A DNA stretch of 64,000 bases from Maribacter algarum (ex Lu et al. 2025) (nom. illeg.). Its GTDB lineage: Bacteria; Bacteroidota; Bacteroidia; Flavobacteriales; Flavobacteriaceae. The notes below the pieces were generated by a model. It saw only the letters and a list, made by a program, of their open reading frames with translations. It was not told where the DNA came from and made no database searches. This document shows, piece after piece, positions 45,234 to 54,662 of the stretch. Both the position numbers and the translations under genes were made by a program. The stretch's first letter is position 1. The number at the start of each line of letters is the position of its first letter. The stretch is from NCBI GenBank assembly GCA_947495915.1, contig CANMAW010000008.1, forward strand, positions 62,001 to 126,000, read 5' to 3'.

Positions 45234-46496
45234 CTATAATCGTGTATTGATCACATTATTGAATGCAGAACCAAAGGTATAGCTCAAGCCTACACTAAAA
45301 CCAACCTCAAAATCGGTAGCAATTTGTTTTTGCTGTAATAAAACATCTTCGATAGACGCACTTCCAGCAGGTAAGTTTATTTGATCTTGAATCAGCTCCA
45401 TTCTTCCTGAAAAACGAGCAGCCAATCCTTTAAATACACGTACAGAAACATTACCAAAAAATTGAGTTCTGTTTTTTGCAAAATCATTAAGAAAACTGGA
45501 AGCTCTTAATCGCGAATATAAGTTACCCCATGGCTGTCTAAACCGAAATTGCACATCTAAAGAGTGATTAAAGATACCTTCACTAGTTTTATTAAAAATG
45601 GTAGACTCTATATAGTCATTATGAAAATACCCAATACGGTAAGCAAACACAATTTCATGTCGCAACACTTCATTATAAGGAAAAATATTATACTCAATAG
45701 CCGGATCAAAGTAATACCTAAAATCGAGATTAGTAAATGTATTGTGCCGACCACCCACAAACATACCTGCAGACCAATGATCAGACAAACTTCGTACCAC
45801 ACTACCATCTAGAGAATAGCGAAATCTTTTACTGGTAAAAGTCTCCTCTTCTTGAACAAACTCGCTTGTGGCCTGATTTAATTGAAAATCTGTTCGTATT
45901 CGAATTTTTTCAGTGACGCGATCACTTTCAAATCCAACCTCGTATTCAAATCTTTTTCGGCTAGATTCTCTTTTCATTTCCGCCTCACCATATACCTCAA
46001 ATATCCAATTATTCCACGGGTCATCGAAATCTATATCCTGCTGCTTAGCCAAACCAGAATTACTAACCCTGTAGTCAATAGAACCAGCCAGATCTGAATC
46101 GATTAAAAAGCGTAGCAACCCTTTCTTAATAGCTTTTACAAGTCCTTTTCTAATGTCATCAGCAGTCATATTCGCATTAGAATCATAACTACCTTTTTCC
46201 ACAACATCTTGATATTCTCCAATTCCTTTAAAATCTAACTTATAAGTACGTCCACCACTACCATTGGCTATATCATATATAAATAGCTGCACGTTGGCCT
46301 GCGCTTGGTCACGTACATGACTAACAAAATCTATTTCTTGTCGAACGTAACTTTTCTCACAATTACAATCTACAAAAAGCTTTAATCGGCCCTTTGTGTC
46401 TTCCTTTTGCGGGTAGCAGAAAATTGGTAAAATAATTAATACGAATAATGATAGCCTTCTTCTGGTAAAAGAAAGCCGAAACGTTGGTTTTGGCAT
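45234..46496 (-). CDS. Hypothetical secreted/outer-membrane beta-rich protein
   Basis: 420 residues. A basic then hydrophobic N-terminus (RRRLSLFVLIILPIFCYPQ) looks like a signal peptide. Early on it has DCNCEKSYVRQEIDFVSHVRD and QLFIYDIANGSGGRTYKLDF. From about residue 145 to the end it is a series of amphipathic strands with aromatic ends (WSAGMFVGGRHNTF, HEIVFAYRIGYFHNDYIES), ending GLSYTFGSAFNNVINTRL, as in an outer-membrane barrel. I do not recognise a named family. It is a single gene with about 90-160 bp on either side. Confidence 0.72.
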   Translation of the reverse strand: MPKPTFRLSFTRRRLSLFVLIILPIFCYPQKEDTKGRLKLFVDCNCEKSYVRQEIDFVSHVRDQAQANVQLFIYDIANGSGGRTYKLDFKGIGEYQDVVEKGSYDSNANMTADDIRKGLVKAIKKGLLRFLIDSDLAGSIDYRVSNSGLAKQQDIDFDDPWNNWIFEVYGEAEMKRESSRKRFEYEVGFESDRVTEKIRIRTDFQLNQATSEFVQEEETFTSKRFRYSLDGSVVRSLSDHWSAGMFVGGRHNTFTNLDFRYYFDPAIEYNIFPYNEVLRHEIVFAYRIGYFHNDYIESTIFNKTSEGIFNHSLDVQFRFRQPWGNLYSRLRASSFLNDFAKNRTQFFGNVSVRVFKGLAARFSGRMELIQDQINLPAGSASIEDVLLQQKQIATDFEVGFSVGLSYTFGSAFNNVINTRL

Positions 46497-46657
46497 GGTA
46501 TATAAAAAAAGACAAGTTAATTCTTAAAACAGCGCATAACTGTTAGCATATTGTTAATACAAGAATTAACATTAGAAGTTACCTTTTTTTAAGATTTACG
46601 AAAAAGTATTCGTAAAAAAGGGTTGTCTTTTATATTATATTCAAGAAAAAAAAATGA

Positions 46658-48007
46658 TTACACTTCTCTATTGAGATCCCAAGCCTCTAAATAGTCAGCA
46701 ACGGCCTTGGCAAACATGCTACCAAGGGCTCCATTTACCACACGATGATCGTAACTATGTGAAATGTACATTTTACTTCGAATTGCTATAAAGTCGCCTT
46801 CTTCAGTTTCTATTACAGAAGGTATTTTTCGAATCGCACCAAGTGCCAAAATTCCCACTTGCGGCTGATTTATAATTGGAGTACCAAAAACACTACCAAA
46901 GGTGCCAACATTAGTAACGGTGTACGTACCATCTTGAATCTCATCTGGTTTTAATTTATTTTCACGAGAACGCGTAGCTAAATCATTGACCACCTTAGCC
47001 ATACCTACTAAATTCAATTGATCAGCATTTTTGATTACAGGAACGATCAAATTTCCATCAGGTAAAGCTGCGGCCATACCAATGTTAATATTTTTTTTCT
47101 TTATTACCGTATCGCCATTCACAGAAATATTCATCATCGGATATTTCTTCAATGCCTTTGCAACAGCTTCCATAAAGATTGGCGTAAAGGTCAACTTCTC
47201 GCCTTCTGTTTTCTCAAAAGTGCTCTTCATTTTATTCCGCCAGTTTACCACATTGGTTACATCAACTTCAATAAAACTTTGAACATGCGCAGATGTAGAA
47301 ACACTAGCCACCATATGCTTGGCAATAAGTTTACCCATTCGAGACATTTCAATGACCTCATCGTTGCCCGAAACTTGAACTGTTGTTGCTTGCGAAGTTT
47401 GCGCAATATTTTCTTGATTCTTCTGCGGTGCCTCTGTAGTCTGTGCAACCGCGGCTTCTTTTGCATTTGTATCAGTAGCGACAACGGCATTATTATCTGT
47501 AACCTTGCCATTTGCAACGAATGACAAAATATCATTTTTAGTTACCCTACCTTCTTTACCAGTACCCTTTATAGTATCTAGAGTTGCAACTGAAATACCT
47601 TCTTGTTTGGCAATATTTTTAACCAAAGGCGAGTAAAAACGCTCTGTACTGCTATAATCTTGAACCGAACTAGAACTCGTTTCTTTTGCAATGGAAATAT
47701 TCTCTTCAATAGCCGCTATAGCTTCGGCAGCAGGTTTTTCATCTAAAGCTGCAACTGGTGCGGCACCTTTAATTTCAATTACAGCTACAGTTTCGCCAAC
47801 TTTAATTACATCATCAACTTGAAACTTTTTCTCTAGCAAAACACCTTCCACCTCACTAGGCACTTCAGAATCTACTTTGTCTGTTGCTATTTCAAAAACC
47901 GGCTCATCTAACTCAATAGTATCGCCTATTTCTTTAAGCCAAGTAGTTAGTGTCGCTTCTGCAACACTTTCTCCCATTCGCGGTAATTTCAGTTCAAATT
48001 TTGACAT
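46658..48007 (-). CDS. 2-oxo acid dehydrogenase E2 component (dihydrolipoamide acyltransferase)
   Basis: The acyl-transferring core of a 2-oxo acid dehydrogenase complex in the cytoplasm. 449 residues: a lipoyl domain (1-78; lipoylated Lys44 in TDKVDSEVP), an A/P/T-rich linker, an E1/E3-binding domain (about 127-165, SPLVKNIAKQEGI...GKEGRVTKNDIL), a second linker, and the catalytic domain (about 220-449). The active-site motif reads DHRVVNG, with Asn where most E2 enzymes have Asp (HxxxDG). No E1 or E3 gene is adjacent. Branched-chain or pyruvate specificity cannot be told. Confidence 0.93.
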   Translation of the reverse strand: MSKFELKLPRMGESVAEATLTTWLKEIGDTIELDEPVFEIATDKVDSEVPSEVEGVLLEKKFQVDDVIKVGETVAVIEIKGAAPVAALDEKPAAEAIAAIEENISIAKETSSSSVQDYSSTERFYSPLVKNIAKQEGISVATLDTIKGTGKEGRVTKNDILSFVANGKVTDNNAVVATDTNAKEAAVAQTTEAPQKNQENIAQTSQATTVQVSGNDEVIEMSRMGKLIAKHMVASVSTSAHVQSFIEVDVTNVVNWRNKMKSTFEKTEGEKLTFTPIFMEAVAKALKKYPMMNISVNGDTVIKKKNINIGMAAALPDGNLIVPVIKNADQLNLVGMAKVVNDLATRSRENKLKPDEIQDGTYTVTNVGTFGSVFGTPIINQPQVGILALGAIRKIPSVIETEEGDFIAIRSKMYISHSYDHRVVNGALGSMFAKAVADYLEAWDLNREV

Positions 48008-48044
48008 ATTGCTATTCTAACTGCTGTTTTACGTATATTTTTTG

Positions 48045-48052
48045 CAAAAATA
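48045..48052 (-). promoter_or_regulatory. -7 promoter box of the E2 gene
   Basis: TATTTTTG on the minus strand, an exact consensus match, 37 nt before the ATG at 48007. Confidence 0.58.
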
Positions 48053-48100
48053 CTAAAAATATAAGGTTGTTGTTAAATTTAATACAATTTTAAGATGAGG

Positions 48101-48721
48101 CTAATTTGCTTTTAATGAACCTTCAAAAGGAATTCTATTCAAAATACTACGCCCTAATGTAACTTCATCTGCATATTCTAATTCATCACCAACCGCAATT
48201 CCTCGTGCAATTGTTGATGTTTTAATTTCTAAACCTTCAATTTGTTTATAAATATAGAAGTTCGTAGTATCCCCTTCCATGGTAGAACTTAACGCAAAAA
48301 TAAGTTCCTTTATTACTCCTTCTTTGGCTTTCTGAACTAAAGAATTTATAGTTAAATCTTGTGGCCCTACCCCTTCCATTGGAGATATCTTCCCTCCTAA
48401 AACATGATACAAGCCTTTAAACTGACTGGTGTTTTCAATGGCCATAACATCTCTAATATCTTCCACTACACACACCAAAGAACTATCTCGTTTCGGATTT
48501 GCACAAATTTCGCAAAGCATAACATCTGAAATATTGTGGCAACTTTTACAGAACTTAATTGTAGTTCGCAAAGTGGTTAATGAATGTGCTAATTTTTCAG
48601 TTTGAGCTTCAGGTTGTTTCAATAAATGCAATACTAAACGAAGTGCAGTGCGCTTACCAATACCAGGTAACTGCGACATTTCGTAGACTGCATTCTCTAA
48701 GAGTTTTGATGAAAAATCCAT
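48101..48721 (-). CDS. recR: Recombination protein RecR
   Basis: Works with RecO and RecF to load RecA at gaps. 206 residues from the ATG at 48721 ([29 protein letters not shown]). The order is helix-hairpin-helix, a C4 zinc finger ([19 protein letters not shown]), then a Toprim domain ([36 protein letters not shown]). A longer start at 48739 is rejected because the -7 box (48727-48734) lies between the two. It diverges from the sodium/solute symporter. Confidence 0.96.
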   Translation of the reverse strand: MDFSSKLLENAVYEMSQLPGIGKRTALRLVLHLLKQPEAQTEKLAHSLTTLRTTIKFCKSCHNISDVMLCEICANPKRDSSLVCVVEDIRDVMAIENTSQFKGLYHVLGGKISPMEGVGPQDLTINSLVQKAKEGVIKELIFALSSTMEGDTTNFYIYKQIEGLEIKTSTIARGIAVGDELEYADEVTLGRSILNRIPFEGSLKAN

Positions 48722-48726
48722 AGACA

Positions 48727-48734
48727 CAAAGGTA
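48727..48734 (-). promoter_or_regulatory. -7 promoter box of recR
   Basis: TACCTTTG on the minus strand, an exact consensus match, only 5 nt before the recR ATG, which implies a nearly leaderless mRNA. Confidence 0.5.
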
Positions 48735-48779
48735 CACACTATTTTTACTTTTTGTAATTTGCTTTGAAATCATTTCTAC

Positions 48780-50252
48780 ATGACACCAACTCATATTCTG
48801 TTACTTATTGGCAGTTATTTTTTACTTCTTTTATTGATATCATATTTTACCGGTAAGAATGATTCAAATGTTGATTTTTTTAAAGCAGGAAAAGAATCAC
48901 CCTGGTACTTAGTTGCTTTTGGAATGGTAGGCGCCTCTTTATCAGGAGTCACATTCATTTCAGTACCCGGTTGGGTAGAAGCTTCTCAGTTCAGTTATAT
49001 GCAAGTTGTTTTAGGATATTTCTTAGGATACTTAATTACGGCCTATGTATTGCTACCTATTTATTACAAGCAAAATGTGACATCAATTTATCAATATTTA
49101 GATGATCGTTTTGGGTTTGTCAGTTACAAAGTTGGTGCTGTTTCATTTTTTGTATCGAGAGTTTTAGGGGCTGCATTTCGTCTCTTTTTAGTAGCGATAG
49201 TTTTACAACAATTTGTTTTTGACGAGCTTAATATTGACTTTAAGATCACCGTAATTATTTCCATTTTATTAATATGGATTTATACCTTTAGAGGAGGTAT
49301 CAAAACTATTGTTTGGACGGACACGCTGCAAACGCTCTTTATGCTTGTGTCAGTAAGCTTATCAATTTATTTTATTCTAGATAAAATGGATTGGACCTTT
49401 GCTGACTTTATAGCCTCAGAAGAATTTTCAGCTTATAGCCAAACAATATTCATCGATGATTTTTTAGAAAAAAATCATTTAATTAAATCGTTCTTAGGTG
49501 GCATGTTTATTACTATTTGTATGACTGGTCTTGACCAAGATATGATGCAAAAAAACCTGACCTGTAAGACCCTTAAAGATGCACAAAAAAACATGGTCAG
49601 TTTTAGTGTAGTGTTAGTAGTTGTTACCTTTGTTTTTATGCTTTTAGGAGCACTCTTATTTATATATGCTGAGAAAAATGGAATCGCTTTACCGCTAATG
49701 GATGGCAAACCCAAGTCTGATTTATTGTTTCCAGAGATTGCATTAAACAGCGATTTAGGCATTGTAGTCGCCATAACTTTTATGTTGGGCCTAATTGCAG
49801 CTGCTTACAGCAGTGCAGATAGTGCCTTAACTTCATTAACTACATCGTTTTGTGTTGATTTTTTAAATATTGAAAAGAAACCCATAGGGGATCAAAAATT
49901 AATTCGAAAATTTACTCATGTTGGCATGAGTATTATGCTGATTATTGTGGTCATTGCCTTTAAATATATTCTAGATACGAACGTTATTGATGGGCTATTA
50001 CAAGTTGCTGGCTATACTTACGGGCCGCTATTGGGTCTTTTCGCATTCGGAATTTTCACAAAATACCAGGTGAAAGATCACTTCGTGTGGATTGTCGCTC
50101 TGCTGTCAGTACTTACAGTCTATGGTATCGCCAGTATACCCGCTAAGTTTCTAGGTGGATATATTATTGGATACGAGTTATTACCCTTAAACGGACTTTT
50201 TACTTTTATAGGATTGTGGTTAATTCGCAGAAAACATACCGCTATTGCATAG
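48780..50252 (+). CDS. Sodium:solute symporter family protein
   Basis: A 490-residue inner-membrane transporter of the SSS (LeuT-fold) family with about 13 hydrophobic segments. Family segments include [19 protein letters not shown] near 50, [16 protein letters not shown] near 125, [23 protein letters not shown] near 165 and [21 protein letters not shown] near 340. The last carries the Na2-site serines. Substrate unknown; no catabolic gene is adjacent. It stands alone, divergent from recR. Confidence 0.93.
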   Translation: MTPTHILLLIGSYFLLLLLISYFTGKNDSNVDFFKAGKESPWYLVAFGMVGASLSGVTFISVPGWVEASQFSYMQVVLGYFLGYLITAYVLLPIYYKQNVTSIYQYLDDRFGFVSYKVGAVSFFVSRVLGAAFRLFLVAIVLQQFVFDELNIDFKITVIISILLIWIYTFRGGIKTIVWTDTLQTLFMLVSVSLSIYFILDKMDWTFADFIASEEFSAYSQTIFIDDFLEKNHLIKSFLGGMFITICMTGLDQDMMQKNLTCKTLKDAQKNMVSFSVVLVVVTFVFMLLGALLFIYAEKNGIALPLMDGKPKSDLLFPEIALNSDLGIVVAITFMLGLIAAAYSSADSALTSLTTSFCVDFLNIEKKPIGDQKLIRKFTHVGMSIMLIIVVIAFKYILDTNVIDGLLQVAGYTYGPLLGLFAFGIFTKYQVKDHFVWIVALLSVLTVYGIASIPAKFLGGYIIGYELLPLNGLFTFIGLWLIRRKHTAIA

Positions 50253-50341
50253 TTCAACCCATCGATAAAAAGCATATTTCATCGATTAGAATTAACATGA
50301 AGTGTTAAAGTTATGTGAATAAATTCTGTCATTTCAAATAC

Positions 50342-50716
50342 TTACAAATTGTATTGGTTCGTAGAAAGCAAAACTAATGTACAAGCTACCTCCACCTCTA
50401 TTCCATTGTTTTTAAGTATTTTATATAAGTCGGGGTTTTCCGTTCCCGGATTAAATATTACTCTTTTAGGAGCGATTTGTAAGAAAGCATCGTAATATTC
50501 AGGCTGGCGAGCTGCTCCTATATATAAAGTTATAGTGTGTATGTTTTGAAAATCTTGTAAATTGGTCTTGATTTCGCATCCCTTTATTTTACCTGGTTTT
50601 AAACCAAAAGCTTCAGTTTCAATGTTATGGTCCAATAGCCTTTTCGTGGCAATATTACTATAACGACTGCTTTTTAAAGATGCGCCGAAGACAAGTGTTT
50701 TTTTATTTGTTTTCAT
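50342..50716 (-). CDS. CoA-binding (Rossmann) domain protein
   Basis: A 124-residue single-domain protein of the CoA_binding_2 family: KTLVFGASLKSSRYSNIATKRLLDHNIETEAFG at the start, IHTITLYIGAARQPEYYDAFLQIAPKRVIFNPGTENPDL in the middle. It has the CoA-binding half of succinyl-CoA synthetase-like proteins without a partner domain. Cytoplasmic; function unknown. It is a single gene between the symporter and fabH. Confidence 0.88.
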   Translation of the reverse strand: MKTNKKTLVFGASLKSSRYSNIATKRLLDHNIETEAFGLKPGKIKGCEIKTNLQDFQNIHTITLYIGAARQPEYYDAFLQIAPKRVIFNPGTENPDLYKILKNNGIEVEVACTLVLLSTNQYNL

Positions 50717-50867
50717 ATTGATGTTAAAGTTACCTTAACAGGTGTAACGAATTGAGAATAATACCGTCTATTATTAAGGCGTCATTAAAAAATATAGATT
50801 TAGTTGTTGATGAAGCTATATGTTTATAGTTAATGGTTAGTGTTTAGTATAGCCGAATCGATAACAG

Positions 50868-50897
50868 AAACCCCGACCAAATTGGTCGGGGTTTTGT
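50868..50897 (-). terminator. Terminator of fabH
   Basis: AACCCCGACCAA pairs perfectly with TTGGTCGGGGTT, with A and T tails on both sides. On the minus strand it lies about 28 bp after the fabH stop. Confidence 0.9.
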
Positions 50898-50924
50898 GTT
50901 TTTAATTACAGGATGTAAAATTCA

Positions 50925-51935
50925 CTACCAACGAATTATAGCACTACCCCATGTAAATCCACTACCAAACGCAGCTAATACAACCAAATCTCCTGACTTT
51001 ATTTTATTTTGCTCCCATGCTTCTGTTAAAGCAATAGGTATTGACGCTGCAGTAGTATTACCATAATTCATAATATTATTATATACCTGATCATCAGTAA
51101 GCTTAAACTTATTTTGAATAAATTGAGAAATTCGAAGATTCGCTTGATGCGGAATTAACATATCTATCGCTGTTGGTGGTAAATTATTAGCCGCCAAACC
51201 TTCTAAAATCACCTCACTAAAACGCACTACGGCATTTTTAAATACAAATTGCCCATTCATATGCGGTAAGTATGAAACATCATCAGGGTTATTATCTGCT
51301 ATAATTTCATTCACCCAACGGCTACCCATTCCAGGTGCAATTAAAGACAATTCTTCGGCATGCTCTCCTTCTGAATGTAGATGGGTAGACAGTATACCTT
51401 TTGAAGTATCTGTTTCTCTACTTAAAATTGCTGCGCCTGCACCATCTCCAAAAATAACAGAAACTCCCCTACCTCTAGTGGTCATATCTAATCCTTTCGA
51501 ATGTATTTCAGAACCAATGACCAATATATTCTTATACATTCCACTTTTTATATACTGATCAGCAACAGAAACTGCATACACAAAACCTGAACATTGGTTT
51601 CTAACATCTAATGCCCCAACGGTTTTTATTCCCAAATCACGTTGTACTAAAACTCCCGGTCCAGGAAAATAATAATCCGGACTAAGCGTCGCAAAAATGA
51701 TAAAATCGATATCATCTTTACTTATACCCGCACGCTCAATTGCTATTTTTGCCGCTTTAACCCCCATTGAGGTTGTTGAATTTCCATCATCTTTAGTAAC
51801 ATGGCGGCGCTCTTTAATACCGGTTCGCTCTTGAATCCATTCGTCACTGGTATCCATCACTTTAGACAATTCATCGTTAGTGACTACGTTCTCAGGCACA
51901 TAATACCCAAGGCCTGTTATTTTCGAGTTGAACAT
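50925..51935 (-). CDS. fabH: 3-oxoacyl-ACP synthase III (KAS III)
   Basis: Starts fatty-acid synthesis by condensing an acyl-CoA with malonyl-ACP. 336 residues of the normal length. The catalytic triad is visible: Cys in DVRNQCSGFVYAV (about residue 114), His in IPHQANLRISQF and Asn in MNYGNTTAASIP. GDGAGAAIL and the C-terminal LAAFGSGFTWGSAIIRW are standard. Transcribed alone, with a terminator behind it. Its upstream region contains a hairpin and a palindrome that may matter for regulation. Confidence 0.96.
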   Translation of the reverse strand: MFNSKITGLGYYVPENVVTNDELSKVMDTSDEWIQERTGIKERRHVTKDDGNSTTSMGVKAAKIAIERAGISKDDIDFIIFATLSPDYYFPGPGVLVQRDLGIKTVGALDVRNQCSGFVYAVSVADQYIKSGMYKNILVIGSEIHSKGLDMTTRGRGVSVIFGDGAGAAILSRETDTSKGILSTHLHSEGEHAEELSLIAPGMGSRWVNEIIADNNPDDVSYLPHMNGQFVFKNAVVRFSEVILEGLAANNLPPTAIDMLIPHQANLRISQFIQNKFKLTDDQVYNNIMNYGNTTAASIPIALTEAWEQNKIKSGDLVVLAAFGSGFTWGSAIIRW

Positions 51936-52042
51936 TTTTCGTTGTTTTTGTTTGTTTCGCCTATAGGCGCAAGGTAGTGAATGCTATCTATTTCGTCAAA
52001 ATGCCCCCTTAAAAGAATTTATTTAAGTTCTGCATAAACGAC

Positions 52043-52075
52043 AAAACGTGCTTTCGGAGGCGAAAACACGTTTTT
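52043..52075. terminator. Terminator-like hairpin in the fabH upstream region
   Basis: AAAACGTG-C-TTTCG pairs with CGAAA-A-CACGTTTT (13 pairs, one C/A mismatch) around a GAGG loop. It has a T5 tail on the plus strand and T4 on the minus strand. Neither strand has a protein gene ending here. Confidence 0.55.
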
Positions 52076-52177
52076 AACAACCTAACTAAAAAATAAGATT
52101 GCAATAATCAAATTTCTTTTTCATAGCAATTTTAGCCCGATTGCTTGGTTAAAAATACATAATGTTTAACTATTTAC

Positions 52178-52185
52178 CAAAAATA
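52178..52185 (-). promoter_or_regulatory. Minus-strand -7 box upstream of the fabH-leader hairpin
   Basis: TATTTTTG on the minus strand, an exact consensus match. A transcript from it would reach the hairpin at 52043 after about 100-130 nt. It may serve an sRNA or a long fabH leader. Confidence 0.4.
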
Positions 52186-52328
52186 TTAAACAAAATATCC
52201 CAATCGTAGTTTGTGTCAGTTTGTCAGTTGTTATGAATATGGTATTTTTTTTGACTAGCAATTGCCTAAATAGTACAAACAAAAAATATCTTCATTACTG
52301 AAGTTTTGAAGAGCAAAACAATTCTTTT

Positions 52329-54215
52329 ATGGCAAAAGGCAAGATTAATGTATCAGTAGAAAACATATTTCCGCTGATTAAGAAATTTTTATATAGCGAT
52401 CATGAAATTTTTCTTCGAGAATTAATTTCAAATGCTACCGATGCGACTTTGAAGCTGAAGCATTTAACATCAATTGGGGAGGCAAAAGTAGAATATGGCA
52501 ACCCAAGAATTGAAATCAAGGTTGACAAAGAAGGAAAGAAACTTCATATCATTGACCAAGGTTTAGGTATGACTGAAGAAGAGGTTAAAAATTATATTAA
52601 CCAAGTTGCTTTTTCTGGAGCCGAAGAGTTTTTAAACAAATATGAAGACGGAGCGAAAGACACCGGTATTATCGGTCATTTTGGTTTAGGATTCTATTCT
52701 GCCTTCATGGTAGCAGATACCGTTGAGATTATAACAAAAAGTTATAAAGATGAACCAGCAGCACATTGGTCTTGTGATGGTTCACCAAATTTCACCTTAA
52801 AGAAAGGTAAGAAAGAAGATCGCGGTACCGAAATCATTTTGCATATTGCTGATGACTCAACAGAATTCTTAGAAGAAAGCCGTATTAACGAGCTTTTAAG
52901 TAAGTACAATAAATTTATGCCAATTCCGATTAAATTCGGAATGCGTACAGAAACATTACCAAAGCCAGAAGGTGCGAAAGAAGAAGACCCAGCGCCAACT
53001 AAAGAAGTAGACAATATCGTTAACAATCCTAATCCGGCTTGGACAAAACAACCCGCTGATTTAGAAGATGCTGATTATAAAGGTTTCTATAGAGAATTGT
53101 ATCCAATGCAATTTGAAGAGCCTCTATTCCATATTCATTTGAATGTAGATTATCCTTTTAACCTGACGGGAATACTTTACTTTCCGAAGTTAACACAAGA
53201 TTTAAACGTTCAAAAAGACCGTATTCAACTGTATCAAAACCAAGTTTTTGTTACTGATAATGTAGAGGGTATTGTTCCTGAATTTTTGACTATGCTACGC
53301 GGTGTTATTGATTCACCAGATATTCCATTGAACGTATCACGTTCATATTTACAAGCAGATGGAGCGGTTAAAAAGATTTCTTCTTATATCACTAGAAAGG
53401 TTGCTGATAAATTAAGTTCATTATTTAAGAACAATCGTGAAGATTTCGAAGCCAAGTGGAACGATATTAAAATCGTTATCGAGTACGGAATGCTTTCTGA
53501 AGACAAGTTTTTTGAAAAAGCTGACAAATTTGCCTTGTACCCTACCGTAGATGGTAACTTCTATACATTTGAAGAGTTACAAGAAAAAATCAAAGACACA
53601 CAAACCGATAAAGATGACAAACTAGTTATTCTTTATGCTTCCGATAAAGATGCTCAGCATAGTTATATTGAGGCAGCAAAAACGAAAGGATACGAGGTTT
53701 TAATGATGGATTCTCCGATTATCGGCCATTTGATGCAGAAATTAGAGACTTCTAAAGAAAAAGTATCTTTTGCTCGTGTTGATGCAGATCACCTTGACAA
53801 TCTTATTAAAAAGGAAGAAACGGCAATTTCGAAGTTATCTGATGAAGAAAAAGAAAAACTTAAGGCTGAATTAGAAGAAACAATAACAAATAAAAGTTAT
53901 ACGGTTCAACTAGAGGCAATGGATAGCTCTGCGTCACCGTTCATTATTACAGAACCAGAATTTATGCGTCGTATGAAAGAGATGCAACAAACTGGCGGTG
54001 GCGGAATGTTCGGTATGGGTAACATGCCAGAAATGTACAACCTCATTGTGAATACTAATCATGAGTTAGTCAATGAGATTTTAAATACTAAAACGGCTAA
54101 AAAGAAAGAACGATTAATCAATCAGTCGCTCGATTTGGCTCGACTTTCTAAGGGACTATTAAAAGGTGAAGAGTTAACTGCCTTTATCAAACGTAGTTAC
54201 GAAATGGTAAAATAA
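52329..54215 (+). CDS. htpG: Molecular chaperone HtpG (Hsp90)
   Basis: A 628-residue cytosolic Hsp90 homodimer. The N-terminal ATPase (about 1-220) shows FLRELISNATDAT, IDQGLGMTEEEV and GHFGLGFYSAFMVAD. The middle domain includes GILYFPKLTQDLNVQKDRIQLYQNQVFVTDN and NVSRSYLQADGAVKKI. The C-terminal dimerisation domain follows and has a glycine/methionine-rich stretch (TGGGGMFGMGNMPEMYN). No obvious CIRCE or other heat-shock operator was seen upstream. Followed by a strong terminator. Confidence 0.97.
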   Translation: MAKGKINVSVENIFPLIKKFLYSDHEIFLRELISNATDATLKLKHLTSIGEAKVEYGNPRIEIKVDKEGKKLHIIDQGLGMTEEEVKNYINQVAFSGAEEFLNKYEDGAKDTGIIGHFGLGFYSAFMVADTVEIITKSYKDEPAAHWSCDGSPNFTLKKGKKEDRGTEIILHIADDSTEFLEESRINELLSKYNKFMPIPIKFGMRTETLPKPEGAKEEDPAPTKEVDNIVNNPNPAWTKQPADLEDADYKGFYRELYPMQFEEPLFHIHLNVDYPFNLTGILYFPKLTQDLNVQKDRIQLYQNQVFVTDNVEGIVPEFLTMLRGVIDSPDIPLNVSRSYLQADGAVKKISSYITRKVADKLSSLFKNNREDFEAKWNDIKIVIEYGMLSEDKFFEKADKFALYPTVDGNFYTFEELQEKIKDTQTDKDDKLVILYASDKDAQHSYIEAAKTKGYEVLMMDSPIIGHLMQKLETSKEKVSFARVDADHLDNLIKKEETAISKLSDEEKEKLKAELEETITNKSYTVQLEAMDSSASPFIITEPEFMRRMKEMQQTGGGGMFGMGNMPEMYNLIVNTNHELVNEILNTKTAKKKERLINQSLDLARLSKGLLKGEELTAFIKRSYEMVK

Positions 54216-54233
54216 ATAGCTTACATATTTACT

Positions 54234-54263
54234 AAAGCCGCTACATTATCAGGTAGCGGCTTT
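54234..54263 (+). terminator. Terminator of htpG
   Basis: AAAGCCGCTAC pairs with GTAGCGGCTTT around an eight-base loop and is followed by a run of seven or more T, 19 bp after the htpG stop. Confidence 0.9.
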
Positions 54264-54378
54264 TTTTATTCGCCAAACTTAAAATCTACTGGTTTTCTGG
54301 TATGGTTTAGTAATACTATTTCCTGTAATTTTCAATTCTTGTTTGAAGGCAAGACACCATTAACTATAGCTATAGTAG
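54264..54378 (+). ncRNA. Possible small RNA ending at the orphan terminator
   Basis: About 115 bp without coding potential between two strong plus-strand terminators. It contains a TCTTG...CAAGA stem-loop and a CTATAGCTATAG palindrome just before the second terminator. No exact -7 box was found; TAATTTTC at about 54327 is one mismatch away. Low certainty. Confidence 0.25.
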
Positions 54379-54407
54379 CCGCCTTAAGAAATTAAGGCGG
54401 TTTTTTT
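54379..54407 (+). terminator. Second, orphan terminator downstream of htpG
   Basis: A perfect 9-bp stem CCGCCTTAA/TTAAGGCGG with a GAAA tetraloop and seven T on the plus strand only. No protein gene lies between it and the first terminator 120 bp upstream, so it either backs that one up or ends a small RNA. Confidence 0.8.
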
Positions 54408-54662
54408 AGTCCTCCATATCATAGTTTAAATTACCCTAAACCATTTTCTTAACATCAGGTTTTTTATTCCATTTTTAAACTCAAGCGGCTTCGATCAATA
54501 CAAATGTGAAATCTTTCATAAATTATAAGGTATTTCCTTCAAAATATATCAACGTTTCGCAAATTTGCCGCCTTAAATGTGAAAGAGGTCTCTATATTAA
54601 AACAATATAGTTGCTGAAATTCAACCTCCCATTATTAATTGAATTTTAATTTTTACACGATT
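54408..54662. other. Intergenic region before the cupin-like gene
   Basis: 255 bp, AT-rich. CGCAAATTTGCCGCC near 54557-54571 resembles the end of a -7 box but lacks the TA. No gene or repeat was recognised. Confidence 0.35.

Larger units (their letters stand above)
51936..52328. other. Divergent intergenic region fabH / htpG
   Basis: 393 bp. It holds a 12-bp perfect palindrome CGCCTATAGGCG (51959-51970), a terminator-like hairpin (52043-52075) and an exact minus-strand -7 box (52178-52185). A second possible minus-strand promoter (TTTTGAC...TACCTTGC) lies nearer fabH at about 51975-52005. No plus-strand consensus box for htpG was found. Confidence 0.5.

Noticed and set aside
45564-46097. Antisense frames inside the hypothetical barrel protein gene
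   Set aside because: They overlap a longer, protein-like minus-strand frame with a signal peptide.
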